This document shows positions 45,581-56,581 of a DNA stretch of 64,000 nucleotides, piece by piece (the first letter of the stretch is position 1; the number at the start of each line of letters is the position of its first letter). Both the position numbers and the translations under genes were made by a program. Location: the NCBI RefSeq assembly GCF_019175385.1, contig NC_083346.1, positions 86,008,543-86,072,542 of the forward strand. The letters run 5' to 3'. Source of the DNA: Lycium barbarum (Eukaryota; Streptophyta; Magnoliopsida; Solanales; Solanaceae). The notes beneath the pieces are model-generated. The model was not told where the DNA came from and ran no database searches. It worked only from the letters and a program-made list of their open reading frames with translations.

Positions 45581-48500
45581 TGTTACATCCGACATTTTCG
45601 CTTATTCGAAAAATTCAAGATAAATGGACTTGTGATGAATAAGGCCACAATTGGACATTTCTTGGTATGAATGTGTAGGTTATGAATACAATGGTGTGGA
45701 ATTACGAAAGGAGGCCAAGGGAAAAATTGGAATTTTGGAAATTTGTCCCATGAATTTCAATAATTAGCCAACAATTTTGGGCTCAAAAATTAAGTGAAGT
45801 GAGGCCCAATTTTAAGGGGCCCAACCGGCCACAACTCACCCAAGCCCATGGATTAATTAAATTCCATGGGAAATTATTTTATATATGGATAAGTATAAAG
45901 AAGGTTCAAGATAAGTCAAGAAGACAAAACAAAAAGAAATCAAGAAGAAAGAGAGAGAGAGAGAATTCGGGTGAAAGAAAGAAAAAGAAAGAAAAGAAGG
46001 AAAAAATTATTGGAGCCAAATCTTGGTTCAAAAAAAATTCTTCTGTTGTGAGATTAGTACTAAGCTCAAAGCCCTCTACAAGTTGATATAAGTATTGTGG
46101 CAAGAAAGCAATTTTATCCTCCAAGTGAAGAACTTGAAGAAAGGTAAGGATTTCATGCTTTTGTTATGTTATAAAAGGTATATGTATGTTGTATTATGTG
46201 TGAATGAATGAAAAATATGGAAATTTTGTGTGTTGGAACTAAGTAGGTGTTGGCCGTGGGTATGCATGTATATTGCATGGTTTGGTGACTTGAATTCATG
46301 TTAGAATCTAGTATGTTATGGTAAAAATTGTATTAGAAATGAAAGTGGGATGAATTAATGGAAGTTGGAGGATATTGCATGTTGGCCGTGTGGTGCTTAT
46401 GTGAAAGTGGATGGGTTGAATTGATTTAATGCAATACTTGTGTTGTTATGACTTTGTGGAGTAGATGGAAGGATAATGGTTAAGCTAAAACGAAGAATTT
46501 GTTGGTTAAGTTGTTGTCGGAAAGTATGTCGCTTTAGCGTGATTTCTTGAAATTATGATTTATGATAATGAACTTGGAATATGAAAATGTGTTTATGAAC
46601 TTGTATGTTGAAAGTTAGGAAAAGATTGGAAAAGTAGTGACTTAATGGAAAGTTTGAATGTTTGTGTATCTTACGAATATTATGTGAAAATGGTATGGAT
46701 GCCTCCGGTGTATGTCGTAATGATTTTGATGGATAATGGATATGAAAATAATAAGTTTGGTTTGGAAATGCAAGTTTGAAACGAAAAATGTTTCGTTATG
46801 TCGAAAGATGGCTAATGATGCCTTAGTGTATGTTTAATGTCCATTGATGTTTTGATGTCATTCCTGGGTTGTTGTGTTGATGAATTGAGCCGAGCTAAGT
46901 CTCGGGGATGTCGTATATACAGAGGAAATGCTGCCGAAATTTCGGTAGGCAAGTATGTGTAAAGTTGGAATATGGAAAGAATGAAACTAACAAATGGTAA
47001 ACTTGACCATTTCCAGATTTTGGACGAAATTTGGGCTGACGCCAAGCGAGCGTAAGGCGCTATCGAGGTATGTGAAGCATTCCCCTATGTTCCTAGGCAT
47101 GTTCTGGATGTGGTAGGCTCGGCCGCGAGCCTTAAGTACGACTCCATTCCCCGGAATTCGAGACGGAAAACCGCTCCAATTCCTTCAATTCAATTGAAGC
47201 TATTTTCTTACAAATTCCCTTTAAAGTGAATTTTTGTACAAAACTTCCCCAAACGGAGTCGGAACACTTCCAAACGACTATGGATGACCTCATAAGGTCT
47301 ATTAGCAATAATTTACCTATGTAGCCTCGAGTTGGTCCGAGGCGGGCCCACAAGCCCCGATATCTTCTGTAAAATTTTAAATATTTCCGTTTTGTCCGAT
47401 TTTCTCTAAAAATCTTTGGACTACTATTTTGTGTATGATATAACCATTTTTGTGCGATTTGTACGAAATGATTTTTGGAACATCTGAGATTCTGATTCTG
47501 ATAATAATCTGCCGTGCCTTCCCGACTAGGATGTAGGCTCGTACTATGCATACTATCTGGATACTATGATTTGACTCGCCATTTGGCACCCTTCAGGTTG
47601 ATCGAGTCTGTATGTTGAGTCTGTATGTAAGTAGTTTCTCATTTATCGGTTCGTGTCTGTCTCAATGCATTCTTTCACTGCGACCCGGGCCAGGTTCTGT
47701 TATCGTGCATATTTCTCTGCATTGTTCACCGCGTCCCTCGGCGTACGGGCCGGGATCTGTATGTCTGTATGATATTATGATTTGTGTATGGGGATGGCGG
47801 CCAGGATGGCATATGATCTGATCTGATTCTGTCTGTCCACCGCGTCCCGTACTAAGAGGGCCGGGTTCTGTTACCGCGCCCCCAGACAGGGCCGGGATCT
47901 GTATGAATGTATGCGTGTGCCATCTGTATTTATATAAGCACATGCCTCTGTATGATTCCGTATGACTCTGTACTACTCTGCATGCATAATTCTGTCTGAC
48001 ATACTTCTGTCTGTCCGTCTGAATTACGACTATGTCTGTATGTCCGTATGGATTCTGATTCTGTATGTCCGTATGGATTCTGATTCTGCTCGTCTGTCCG
48101 TATTATGATTCCGTCTGTCTGTCCGAACCATAATTCTGTTTATTTGTATGGAACACGATTCTGTATGTCTGTCTGGGTCATGACTCTGTCCGTCAGTCTG
48201 ATTTATGGTTCTGTCCGTTATATTTCTGTGACTCCGGTTCGGACTATGCTTATATCTGTTATGTTTCTGCTTTACATACTTGGTACATTTTTCGTACTGA
48301 CCCCCGTTCTTTGGGGGCTGCGCTACATGCCCGCAGGTACAGAAGCGCCAGGTGATACGCCGCCAGCGTAGGTTTCGGATTCAGCTGTTTTGAAGAGCTC
48401 CTTTGATCCGGAGCGTATATTTTTGGTATATATCTCCTGTCTTCTGTATACTCTGTATGTATGGATATTCCGGGTACGACGGGGCCCTGTCCCGTCATAT

Positions 48501-48761
48501 GACTCCGTATGTCTGTAGAGGCCTGTAGATAGATGTGTGGGTTACGGGTTTCGTCTGTATGTTAGCCTTGTCGGCTTCACCGTATGTTTCTGTATGTTCA
48601 GATATATATATGTTTGCGCGCGTGCCGTAGTTGTATCGACCTACTTTTGTAATTTCTGTTTCAAAAAAAAAAAATTTGTACGATACGAAATTCGGTCAGG
48701 TAGGTATGTACGGGTACCCAGCTAGGGTGCCAGTCGCGGCCCACGGGGTTGGGTCGTGACA
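45581..48761 (+). mobile_element. Family I array, LTR 1
   Basis: TGTTACATCCGAC to GGGTCGTGACA, 3181 bp. It contains a TATA-like region (about 45877-45896), AAG|GTAAG (46144), GAGGAAATGCTGCCGAAATT (from 46923), a minisatellite (about 47685-47905), a CTGTCCGT-rich tract (47940-48240), the hairpin module (48274-48340) and the CCTGTCCCG hairpin (about 48475-48495). It is followed by an intact primer site. Confidence 0.93.
48274..48340 (+). other. Conserved LTR hairpin module (family I LTR 1)
   Basis: GGTAC/GTACT, then CCCCC/GGGGG (loop GTTCTTT), then CTGCG/CGCAG ending GCAG|GTACAG. CTGAC is at 48297-48301. Copies in LTR 2 (54424-54488) and LTR 3 (60567-60632) vary only in loops and in the G-U pair of the first stem. 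Confidence 0.7.
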
Positions 48762-49047
48762 AAAGTGGTATCAGAGCAGTTATTCCTCGGAATGTCTACA
48801 GGCCGTGTCTAGTAGAGTCTTGTTTATCGATGTGTTGTGCACCACATCTATAAACAGGAAGCTACAGGGCATTTAGGATGTTACCCTTCTTTGGATTCTT
48901 AGATCGTGCGATAAAGCTATATGATTAGGATGATTCTCCCCTACAAATTGCTGTATCTACAGCGAGGCTCCAGAAGAGCAGAAGTGTCGGTATTTGGGGA
49001 AAATGTTTCTGACCCTCTTCCTGCAGGTGATCGTAGGTTGATAAATA

Positions 49048-49563
49048 ATGAAAAGGAGCGCTTCGGATGATGGGGATGGGGGTGCTAATAAGGCCCCTAG
49101 GACATCACCAGGACCGAGTAGGCAGATCCCCAGCTACTCGATTGAGACAGATCCTTCGGAGGATCCAGAGACAATTCCTCCAGAGTTTTTGATCCCCAGA
49201 GCAGAGGCTCCCAGGGAAGACAGTTATGACACCGACCCTTCGGAGGACCCAGCGACGATACCTCCAAAGTTTCTTACTCCCAGGGAGGAGGATAGCCCCG
49301 AGGCTGAGCCACTAGAGCACTCCTCTGGGACGCCGGAGGAGGAGATTCCCGAGGATGTGCCAGCAGCTCCGGTAGTGGAGCAGTATGTTAGACAGGCTTC
49401 CCCAGAGAGTGTTACGCCCTATTCCAGCCGTTTGTCCTGGCCGTCGGTGAACCAAGAATTGCCAGGCTACCTACACTCCTCCGATTCAGATGCAGGTAAC
49501 AGTGGGGGCCAGACCGTCGACGATGATGAGGGACACAGTTCCTACGGCAGCTCCCCAGGTTAG
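49048..49563 (+). CDS. Small acidic Pro/Glu/Ser-rich protein, copy 1 (family I)
   Basis: 171 codons, ATG to TAG, preceded by TAAATA. No enzymatic motif, signal peptide or membrane segment. The N-terminus is Gly/Asp/Ser-rich; then two repeats with a 28-residue period (residues 34-51 and 62-79), each starting TDPSEDP.TIPP.FL.PR; then an acidic region (EEDSPEAEPLE, PEEEIPEDVP); then a Ser/Gly/Asp-rich C-terminus. It occupies the gag position and resembles the low-complexity acidic N-terminus of some plant Gypsy gag proteins, but the capsid and zinc knuckle seen in G are missing. Function unknown. It may be a gag remnant. Comparison with copy 2 shows about six amino-acid changes against about two silent ones, not what strong protein-level constraint would give. 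Confidence 0.6.
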   Translation: MKRSASDDGDGGANKAPRTSPGPSRQIPSYSIETDPSEDPETIPPEFLIPRAEAPREDSYDTDPSEDPATIPPKFLTPREEDSPEAEPLEHSSGTPEEEIPEDVPAAPVVEQYVRQASPESVTPYSSRLSWPSVNQELPGYLHSSDSDAGNSGGQTVDDDEGHSSYGSSPG

Positions 49564-50312
49564 ACCCGAGTTGATCAGTTATGAGTACGTAAGTTTCCTA
49601 GAATTTTCGCTATGTGTATGATATCTGTAAAACGTTGTTCTATGAAGACGACGGAAATTTAAAAGGATTAGAGACCTAGTGACCAAAGGCAAGGGCGACT
49701 GAGATGTCCCCACCGTCAATGTGAGTCTAGAAATCCCGGATGAAAGTAAACAGGAAAGTGCCTCCGATGCTGTTGAGTTGGGCACGTGTGGTAGGTGTCG
49801 ACGACGTTATAATTCTTACTTGAGGTTATCAGCCCCGTGTGGCTGCGATACGACATGATATGATATGTATGTGTGTGTATATGTGTTGGCCCTGTGAGGC
49901 ATAATTGATATTTCTGGTGTACAGGTTTCGGATAGTAAGAAAAACAGAGGAACCTCTGCCCAAATGTTTTCAGAAATATGGAAGTAAATATGTAGAATAA
50001 GTACAAAAAGGTCCCGCAATACTTGTCGGACTTTAGTTTTCTTCTGCCAGTGGCCGGAGAACACCTTACGGTGATATTTTATCAGATTCCACCGATTATT
50101 TGGAGGCGGAATTCGTGGGACGAAGACTTAAATCTGTGGGTTATCCGTAATCACATGTATATGTGTATGAAGGTGAATGTTTAAGATTCAGAAAGGCGAC
50201 ATGGTAATGGTACGACTTAGCCGGGGGTGGGACCCGCTACAAAATTTTTCCGAAAATTTGCTAAGACCCCGATCTGCCCTAAAATTATGTGAAAAAGGCC
50301 CTTCGGGGTAAT

Positions 50313-50432
50313 CGACGGAATTATATTAGCCCTAACGCGTCAAAATGCATGAAAGTTTCTGGGTTAAGCGTGCTCAAGCTAGAGCAATTCTGGGATGGGT
50401 GACCCCCTGGGAAGTAATGCAAAGTTTTGCAC
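50313..50432 (+). other. 5S rRNA-like segment, family I unit 1
   Basis: AGCCCTAACGCG, 23 nt, GTTAAGCGTGCT (50363-50374), 18 nt (10 of 18 match 5S), GGATGGGTGACCCCCTGGGA plus AG (50393-50414). Downstream GCAAAGTTTTGCAC contains TTTT, a possible Pol III stop, and resembles the TTGCAC near the 5S 3' end. Confidence 0.82.
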
Positions 50433-51687
50433 AAGTGTAAGTATGATAGATGTAAATGAAAATTTAGGGTAACCAAAAGGACAAATGGAATGTGTGGAGT
50501 GATTAGTGCCCTTACAGGAGTCGCGCAGAGCGAGGCGGACTAAATGGGCAAAGAAAAGGTACAACACCGCTCGGGAAATTGAGCGAATCTGAATAACAGT
50601 CAGAGACGTCCGCCAGTAAGACATTAGTAGATATATCTGTATGTGTGTATGTATGATTTTCGTTTGGTGCCCATATGGGTTAAGAACCGAGCCCCGGCAA
50701 CTAATGTTGTGATCGGCGAAAGGCTTTACTAAACCGAATACATGAAACGAAGCGGGGGCTAGGACACAAATGCTGTCAAGGACTAGAAAAACCCCTATTC
50801 CATTATAACTCAGTCTGGTATGACGATGTCTGAAAAGGAAAACGAGTATGGATGGTAGGAAAGACGAAAAATAAGAAGTGCGAATAAGCAGAATCTTTGA
50901 AAGAGTCGACAAGCGGCACGCGAGACGATTTGTATGATAGCTTGGCTAACCAGGTTACCAATAAGGGAAATTTTCCATAAATCACTGGAGCCTTACTAAG
51001 GTTGATCTGATTCGGCTTCAGATTCTATCTGTATTGCTTTTGCACTTCCGATTCTGATAGGGCTCCGTCTATTACGCCTCTATGCTCCTGAACTCGATTA
51101 CGTTCCCATCTGATAGATCTTTGCACATCTGATTCTGAATCTTTTTCTGGTTGACACCTCTGTATGTCTGACTCTGGATATGAATCCGTCTGATATGCCT
51201 CTGTACGTCTGATTCTGATTTCGAATCTGTCTGATACCTCTCTGTACGTTGGACTCCGATCTCAGATTTGTCTGACATACTTCCGTACCTCTGATTTCGA
51301 CTACGAATCCGTCCGCCATAGTTTAGTACGTCTGCCCCCGATTACGAATCCGTCCGATATGCTTCTAGGCGTCCGGTCCTAATTCGGAAGCTTCTGGTAT
51401 GAAGTGTCTGGTATGAAGAGGGATCACGATAAGGTGGTAGGGAACTCAGCAGAGTAACAAGAAATGATATTGACTATGATATCTGGAAAGCGTTCGTCTG
51501 TTACAAGAATATAGTTTATGGTCCGATAATTATGTGGGGTATAAAAATATAGATTATGAAGTTATTTGAATCAGTGACGAGAAGAATTACCCCCTCATGT
51601 AGGTGAAGAAGCCATGTCGGGAAGTCCACGAAGGACAATTATAAAGAGGACCCTCCCGAAGTAGTACGACGCCCCATAAGGTCAATA

Positions 51688-51731
51688 TAACATGCGAGGA
51701 CGAATGTATCTAAAGGGGGGGGGGGGGAGGA
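51688..51731 (+). other. Pre-PPT hairpin and expanded polypurine tract, unit 1
   Basis: ACATGCG-AGGA-CGAATGT (one mismatch against the usual stem), then AAA and a run of 13 G. Unit 2 has 7 G at the same place (57864-57870), so the G run has lengthened here. Confidence 0.85.
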
Positions 51732-54700
51732 TGTTACATCCGACATTTTCGCTTATTCGAAAAATTCAAGATAAATGGACTTGTGATGAATAAGGCCACA
51801 ATTGGACATTTCTTGGTATGAATGTGTAGGTTATGAATACAATGGTGTGGAATTACGAAAGGAGGCCAAGGGAAAAATTGGAATTTTGGAAATTTGTCCC
51901 ATGAATTTCGATAATTAGCCAACAATTTTGGGCTCAAAAATTAAGTGAAATGAGGCCCAATTTTAAGGGGCCCAACCGGCCACAACTCACCCAAGCCCAT
52001 GGATTAATTAAATTCCATGGGAAATTATTTTATATATGGATAAGTATAAAGAAGGTTCAAGATAAGTCAAGAAGACAAAACAAAAAGAAATCAAGAACAA
52101 AGAGAGAGAGAGAATTCGGGTGAAAGAAAGAAAAAGAAAGAAAAGAAGGAAAAAATTATTGGAGCCAAATCTTGGTTCAAAAAAAATTCTTCTGTTGTGA
52201 GATTAGTACTAAGCTCAAAGCCCTCTACAAGTTGATATAAGTATTGTGGCAAGAAAGCAATTTTATCCTCCAAGTGAAGAACTTGAAGAAAGGTAAGGAT
52301 TTCATGCTTTTGTTATGTTATAAAAGGTATATGTATGTTGTATTATGTGTGAATGAATGAAAAATATGGAAATTTTGTGTGTTGGAACTAAGTAGGTGTT
52401 GGCCGTGGGTATGCATGTATATTGCATGGTTTGGTGACTTGAATTCATGTTAGAATCTAGTATGTTATGGTAAAAATTGTATTAGAAATGAAAGTGGGAT
52501 GAATTAATGGAAGTTGGAGGATATTGCATGTTGGCCGTGTGGTGCTTATGTGAAAGTGGATGGGTTGAATTGATTTAATGCAATACTTGTGTTGTTATGA
52601 CTTTGTGGAGTAGATGGAAGGATAATGGTTAAGCTAAAACGATGAATTTGTTGGTTAAGTTGTTGTCGGAAAGTATGTCGCTTTAGCGTGATTTCTTGAA
52701 ATTATGATTTATGATAATGAACTTGGAATATGAAAATGTGTTTATGAACTTGTATGTTGAAAGTTAGGAAAAGATTGGAAAAGTAGTGACTTAATGGAAA
52801 GTTTGAATGCTTGTGTATCTTACGAATATTATGTGAAAATGGTATGGATGCCTCCGGTGTATGTCGTAATGATTTTGATGGATAATGGATATGAAAATAA
52901 TAAGTTTGGTTTGGAAATGCAAGTTTGAAACGAAAAATGTTTCGTTATGTCGAAAGATGGCTAATGATGCCTTAGTGTATGTTTAATGTCCATTGATGTT
53001 TTGATGTCATTCCTGGGTTGTTGTGTTGATGAATTGAGTCGAGCTAAGTCTCGGGGATGTCGTATATACAGAGGAAATGCTGCCGAAATTTCGGTAGGCA
53101 AGTATGTGTAAAGTTGGAATATGGAAAGAATGAAACTAACAAATGGTAAACTTGACCATTTCCAGATTTTGGACGAAATTTGGGCTGACGCCAAGCGAGC
53201 GTAAGGCGCTATCGAGGTATGTGAAGCATTCCCCTATGTTCCTAGGCATGTTCTGGATGTGGTAGGCTCGGCCGCGAGCCTTAAGTACGACTCCGTTCCC
53301 CGGAATTCGAGACGGAAAACCGCTCCAATTCCTTCAATGCAATTGAAGCTATTTTCTTACAAATTCCCTTTAAAGTGAATTTTTGTACAAAACTTCCCCA
53401 AACGGAGTCGGAACACTTCCAAACGACTATGGATGACCTCATAAGGTCTATTAGCAATAATTTACCTATGTAGCCTCGAGTTGGTCCGAGGCGGGCCCAC
53501 AAGGCCCGATATCTTCTGTAAAATTTTAAATATTTCCGTTTTGTCCGATTTTCTCTAAAAATCTTTGGACTACTATTTTGTGTATGATATAACCATTTTT
53601 GTGCGATTTATACGAAATGATTTTTGGAACATCTGAGATTCTGATTATGATAATAATCTGCCGTGCCTTCCCGACTAGGATGTAGGCTCGTACTATGCAT
53701 ACTATCTAGATACTATGATTTGACTCGCCATTTGGCACCCTTCAGGTTGATTGAGTCTGTATGTTGAGTCTGTATGTAAGTAGTTTCTCATTTATCGGTT
53801 CGTGTCTGTCTAAATGCATTCTTTCACTGCGACCCGGGCCAGGTTCTGTTATCGTGCATATTTCTCTGCATTGTTCACCGCGTCCCTCGGCGTACGGGCC
53901 GGGATCTGTATGTCTGTATGATATTATGATTTGTGTATGGGGATGGCGGCCAGGATGGCATATGATCTGATCTGATTCTGTCTGTCCACCGCGTCCCGTA
54001 CTAAGAGGGCCGGGTTCTGTTACCGCGCCCCCAGACAGGGCCGGGATCTGTATGAATGTATGCGTGTGCCATCTGTATTTATATAAGCACATGCCTCTGT
54101 ATGATTCTGTATGACTCTGTACTACTCTGCATGCATAATTCTGTCCGACATACTTCTGTCTGTCCGTCTGAATTACGACTATGTCTGTATGTCCGTATGG
54201 ATTCTGATTCTGTATGTCCGTATGGATTCTGATTCTGCTCGTCTGTCCGTATTATGATTCCGTCTGTCTGTCCGAACCATAATTTTGTTTATTTGTATGG
54301 AACACGATTCTGTATGTCTGTCTGGGTCATGACTCTGTCCGTCAGTCTGATTTATGGTTCTGTCCGTTATATTTCTGTGACTCCGGTTCGGACTATGCTT
54401 ATATCTGTTATGTTTCTGCTTTACATACTCGGTACATTTTTCGTACTGACCCCCGTTCTTCGGGGGCTGCGCTACATGGCCGCAGGTACAGAAGCGCCAG
54501 GTGATACGCCGCCAGCGTAGGTTTCTGATTCAGCTGTTTTGAAGAGCTCCTTTGATCCGGAGCGTATATTTTTGGTATATATCTCCTGTCTTCTGTATAC
54601 TCTGTATGTATGGATATTCCGGGTACGGCGGGGCCCTGTCCCGTCATATGACTCCGTATGTCTGTAGAGGCCTGTAGATAGATGTGTGGGTTACGGGTTT

Positions 54701-54910
54701 CGTCTGTAAGTTAGCCTTGTCGGCTTCACCGTATGTTTCTGTATGTTCAGATATATATATGTTTGCGCGCGTGCCGTAGTTGTATCGGCCTACTTTTCTA
54801 ATTTCTGTTTGAAAAAAAAAAAATCTGTACGATACGAAATTCGGTCAGGTAGGTATGTACGGGTACCCAGCTAGGGTGCCAGTCGCGGCCCACGGGGTTG
54901 GGTCGTGACA
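51732..54910 (+). mobile_element. Family I array, LTR 2
   Basis: 3179 bp, nearly identical to LTR 1 (6151 bp upstream). It carries private variants such as GTCTAAATGC (53810), CATGGCCGCAG (54475) and TACTCGGTAC (54426). Primer site follows at 54915-54926. Confidence 0.93.
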
Positions 54911-55196
54911 AAAGTGGTATCAGAGCGGTTAGTCCTCGGAATGTCTATAGGCCGTGTCTAGTAGAGTCTTGTTTATCGATGTGTTGTGCACCACATCTAT
55001 AAACAGGAAGCTACAGGGCATTTAGGATGTTACCCTTCTTTGGATTCTTAGATCGTGCGATAAAGCTATATGATTAGGATGATTCTCCCCTACGAATTGC
55101 TGTATCTACAGCGAGGCTCCAGAAGAGCAGAAGTGTCGGTATTTGGGGAAAATGTTTCTGACCCTCTTCCTGCAAGTGATCGTAGGTTGATAAATA

Positions 55197-55712
55197 ATGA
55201 AGAGGATCGCTTCGGATGATGGGGATGGGGGTGCTAATAAGGCCCCTAGGACATCACCAGGACCGAGTAGGCAGATCCCCAGCTACTTGATTGAGACAGA
55301 TCCTTCGGAGGATCCAGAGACAATTCCTCCAGAGTTTTTGATCCCCATAGCAGAGGCTCCCAGGGAAGACAGTTATGACACCGACCCTTCGGAGGACCCA
55401 GCGACGATACCTCCAGAGTTTCTTACTCCCAGGGAGGAGGATAGCCCCGAGGCTGAGCCACTAGAGCACTCCTCTGGGACGCCCGAGGAGGAGATTCCCG
55501 AGGATGTGCCAGCAGCTCCGGTAGTGGAGCAGTATGTTAGACAGGCTTCCCTAGAGAGTGTTACGCCCTATTCCAGCCCTTTGTCCTGGCCGTCGGTGAA
55601 CCAGGAATTGCCAGGCTACCTACACTCCTCCGATTCAGATGCAGGTAACAGTGGGGGCCAGACCGTCGACGATGATGAGGGACACAGTTCCTACGGCAGC
55701 TCCCCAGGTTAG
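55197..55712 (+). CDS. Small acidic Pro/Glu/Ser-rich protein, copy 2 (family I)
   Basis: 171 codons with the same layout as the copy at 49048. Differences from copy 1: S4I, S31L, R51I, K74E, and P to L and R to P in the QAS.ES / YSS.LSW stretch. The two TDPSEDP repeats and the acidic tracts are kept. E74 and the QASLES and SSPLSW readings are shared with copy 4. Function unknown. Confidence 0.6.
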   Translation: MKRIASDDGDGGANKAPRTSPGPSRQIPSYLIETDPSEDPETIPPEFLIPIAEAPREDSYDTDPSEDPATIPPEFLTPREEDSPEAEPLEHSSGTPEEEIPEDVPAAPVVEQYVRQASLESVTPYSSPLSWPSVNQELPGYLHSSDSDAGNSGGQTVDDDEGHSSYGSSPG

Positions 55713-56461
55713 ACCCGAGTTGATCAGTTATGTGTACGTAAGTTTCCTAGAATTTTCGCTATGTGTATGATATCTGTAAAACGTTGTTCTATGAAGACGA
55801 CGGAAATTTAAAAGGATTAGAGACCTAGTGACCAAAGGCAAGGGCGACTGAGATGTCCCCACCGTCAATGTGAGTCTAGAAATCCCGGATGAAAGTAAAC
55901 AGGAAAGTGCCTCCGATGCTGTTGAGTTGGGCACGTGTGGTAGGTGTCGTCGACGTTATAATTCTTACTTGAGGTTATCAGCCCCGTGTGGCTGCGATAC
56001 GACATGATATGATATGTATGTGTGTGTATATGTGTTGGCCCTGTGAGGCATAATTGATATTTCTGCTGTACAGGTTTCGGATAGTAAGAAAAACAGAGGA
56101 ACCTCTGCCCAAAATTTTCCAGAAATATGGAAGTAAATATGTAGACTAAGTACAAAAAGGTCCCGCAATACTTGTCGGACTTTAGTTTTCTTCTGCCAGT
56201 GGCCGGAGAACACCTTACGGTGATATTTTATCAGATTCCACCGATTATTTGGAGGCGGAATTCGTGGGACGAAGACTTAAATCCGTGGGTTATCCGTAAT
56301 CACATGTATATGTGTATGAAGGTGAATGTTTAAGATTCAGAAAGGCGACATGGTAATGGTACGACTTAGCCGGGGGTGGGACCCGCTACAAAATTTTTCC
56401 GAAAATTTGCTAAGACCCCGATCTGCCCTAAAATTATGTGACAAAGGCCCTGCGGGGTAAT

Positions 56462-56581
56462 CGACGGAATTATATTAGCCCTAACGCGTCAAAATGCATG
56501 AAAGTTTCTGGGTTAAGCGTGCTCAAGCCAGAGCAATTCTGGGATGGGTGACCCCCTGGGAAGTAATGCAAAGTTTTGCAC
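56462..56581 (+). other. 5S rRNA-like segment, family I unit 2
   Basis: Same structure as in unit 1; GTTAAGCGTGCT at 56512-56523 and GGATGGGTGACC from 56542. One difference in the diverged spacer (CAAGCCAGAG for CAAGCTAGAG). Confidence 0.82.

Larger units (their letters stand above)
48762..51731 (+). mobile_element. Family I array, internal region 1 (with primer site)
   Basis: Primer site TGGTATCAGAGC at 48766-48777, a leader, one small ORF (49048-49563), a non-coding tract with the 5S-like segment (50313-50432), a TCTGTCTGA-rich stretch (51000-51370), and the pre-PPT hairpin and PPT (51688-51731). No pol domain is present in 2970 bp. The site equivalent to the gag start of G (CAGCGATG at 39521) reads CAGCGAGG here (48960), so the ancestral gag start is lost. 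Confidence 0.88.

Noticed and set aside
45906..46124. Minus-strand frame repeated in each family I LTR (also 52091 and 58234), and similar ones at 47132, 53281 and 59424
   Set aside because: Conserved only because the LTRs are near-identical copies; lengths differ between copies and composition follows the LTR. Treated as shadows.
50379..50912. 177-codon minus-strand frame in family I (also 56513) and a similar one at 41331 in G
   Set aside because: Phe/Ser/Leu-rich with no domain; lies antisense to the non-coding tract that begins with the 5S-like segment. The similarity between copies follows the DNA.
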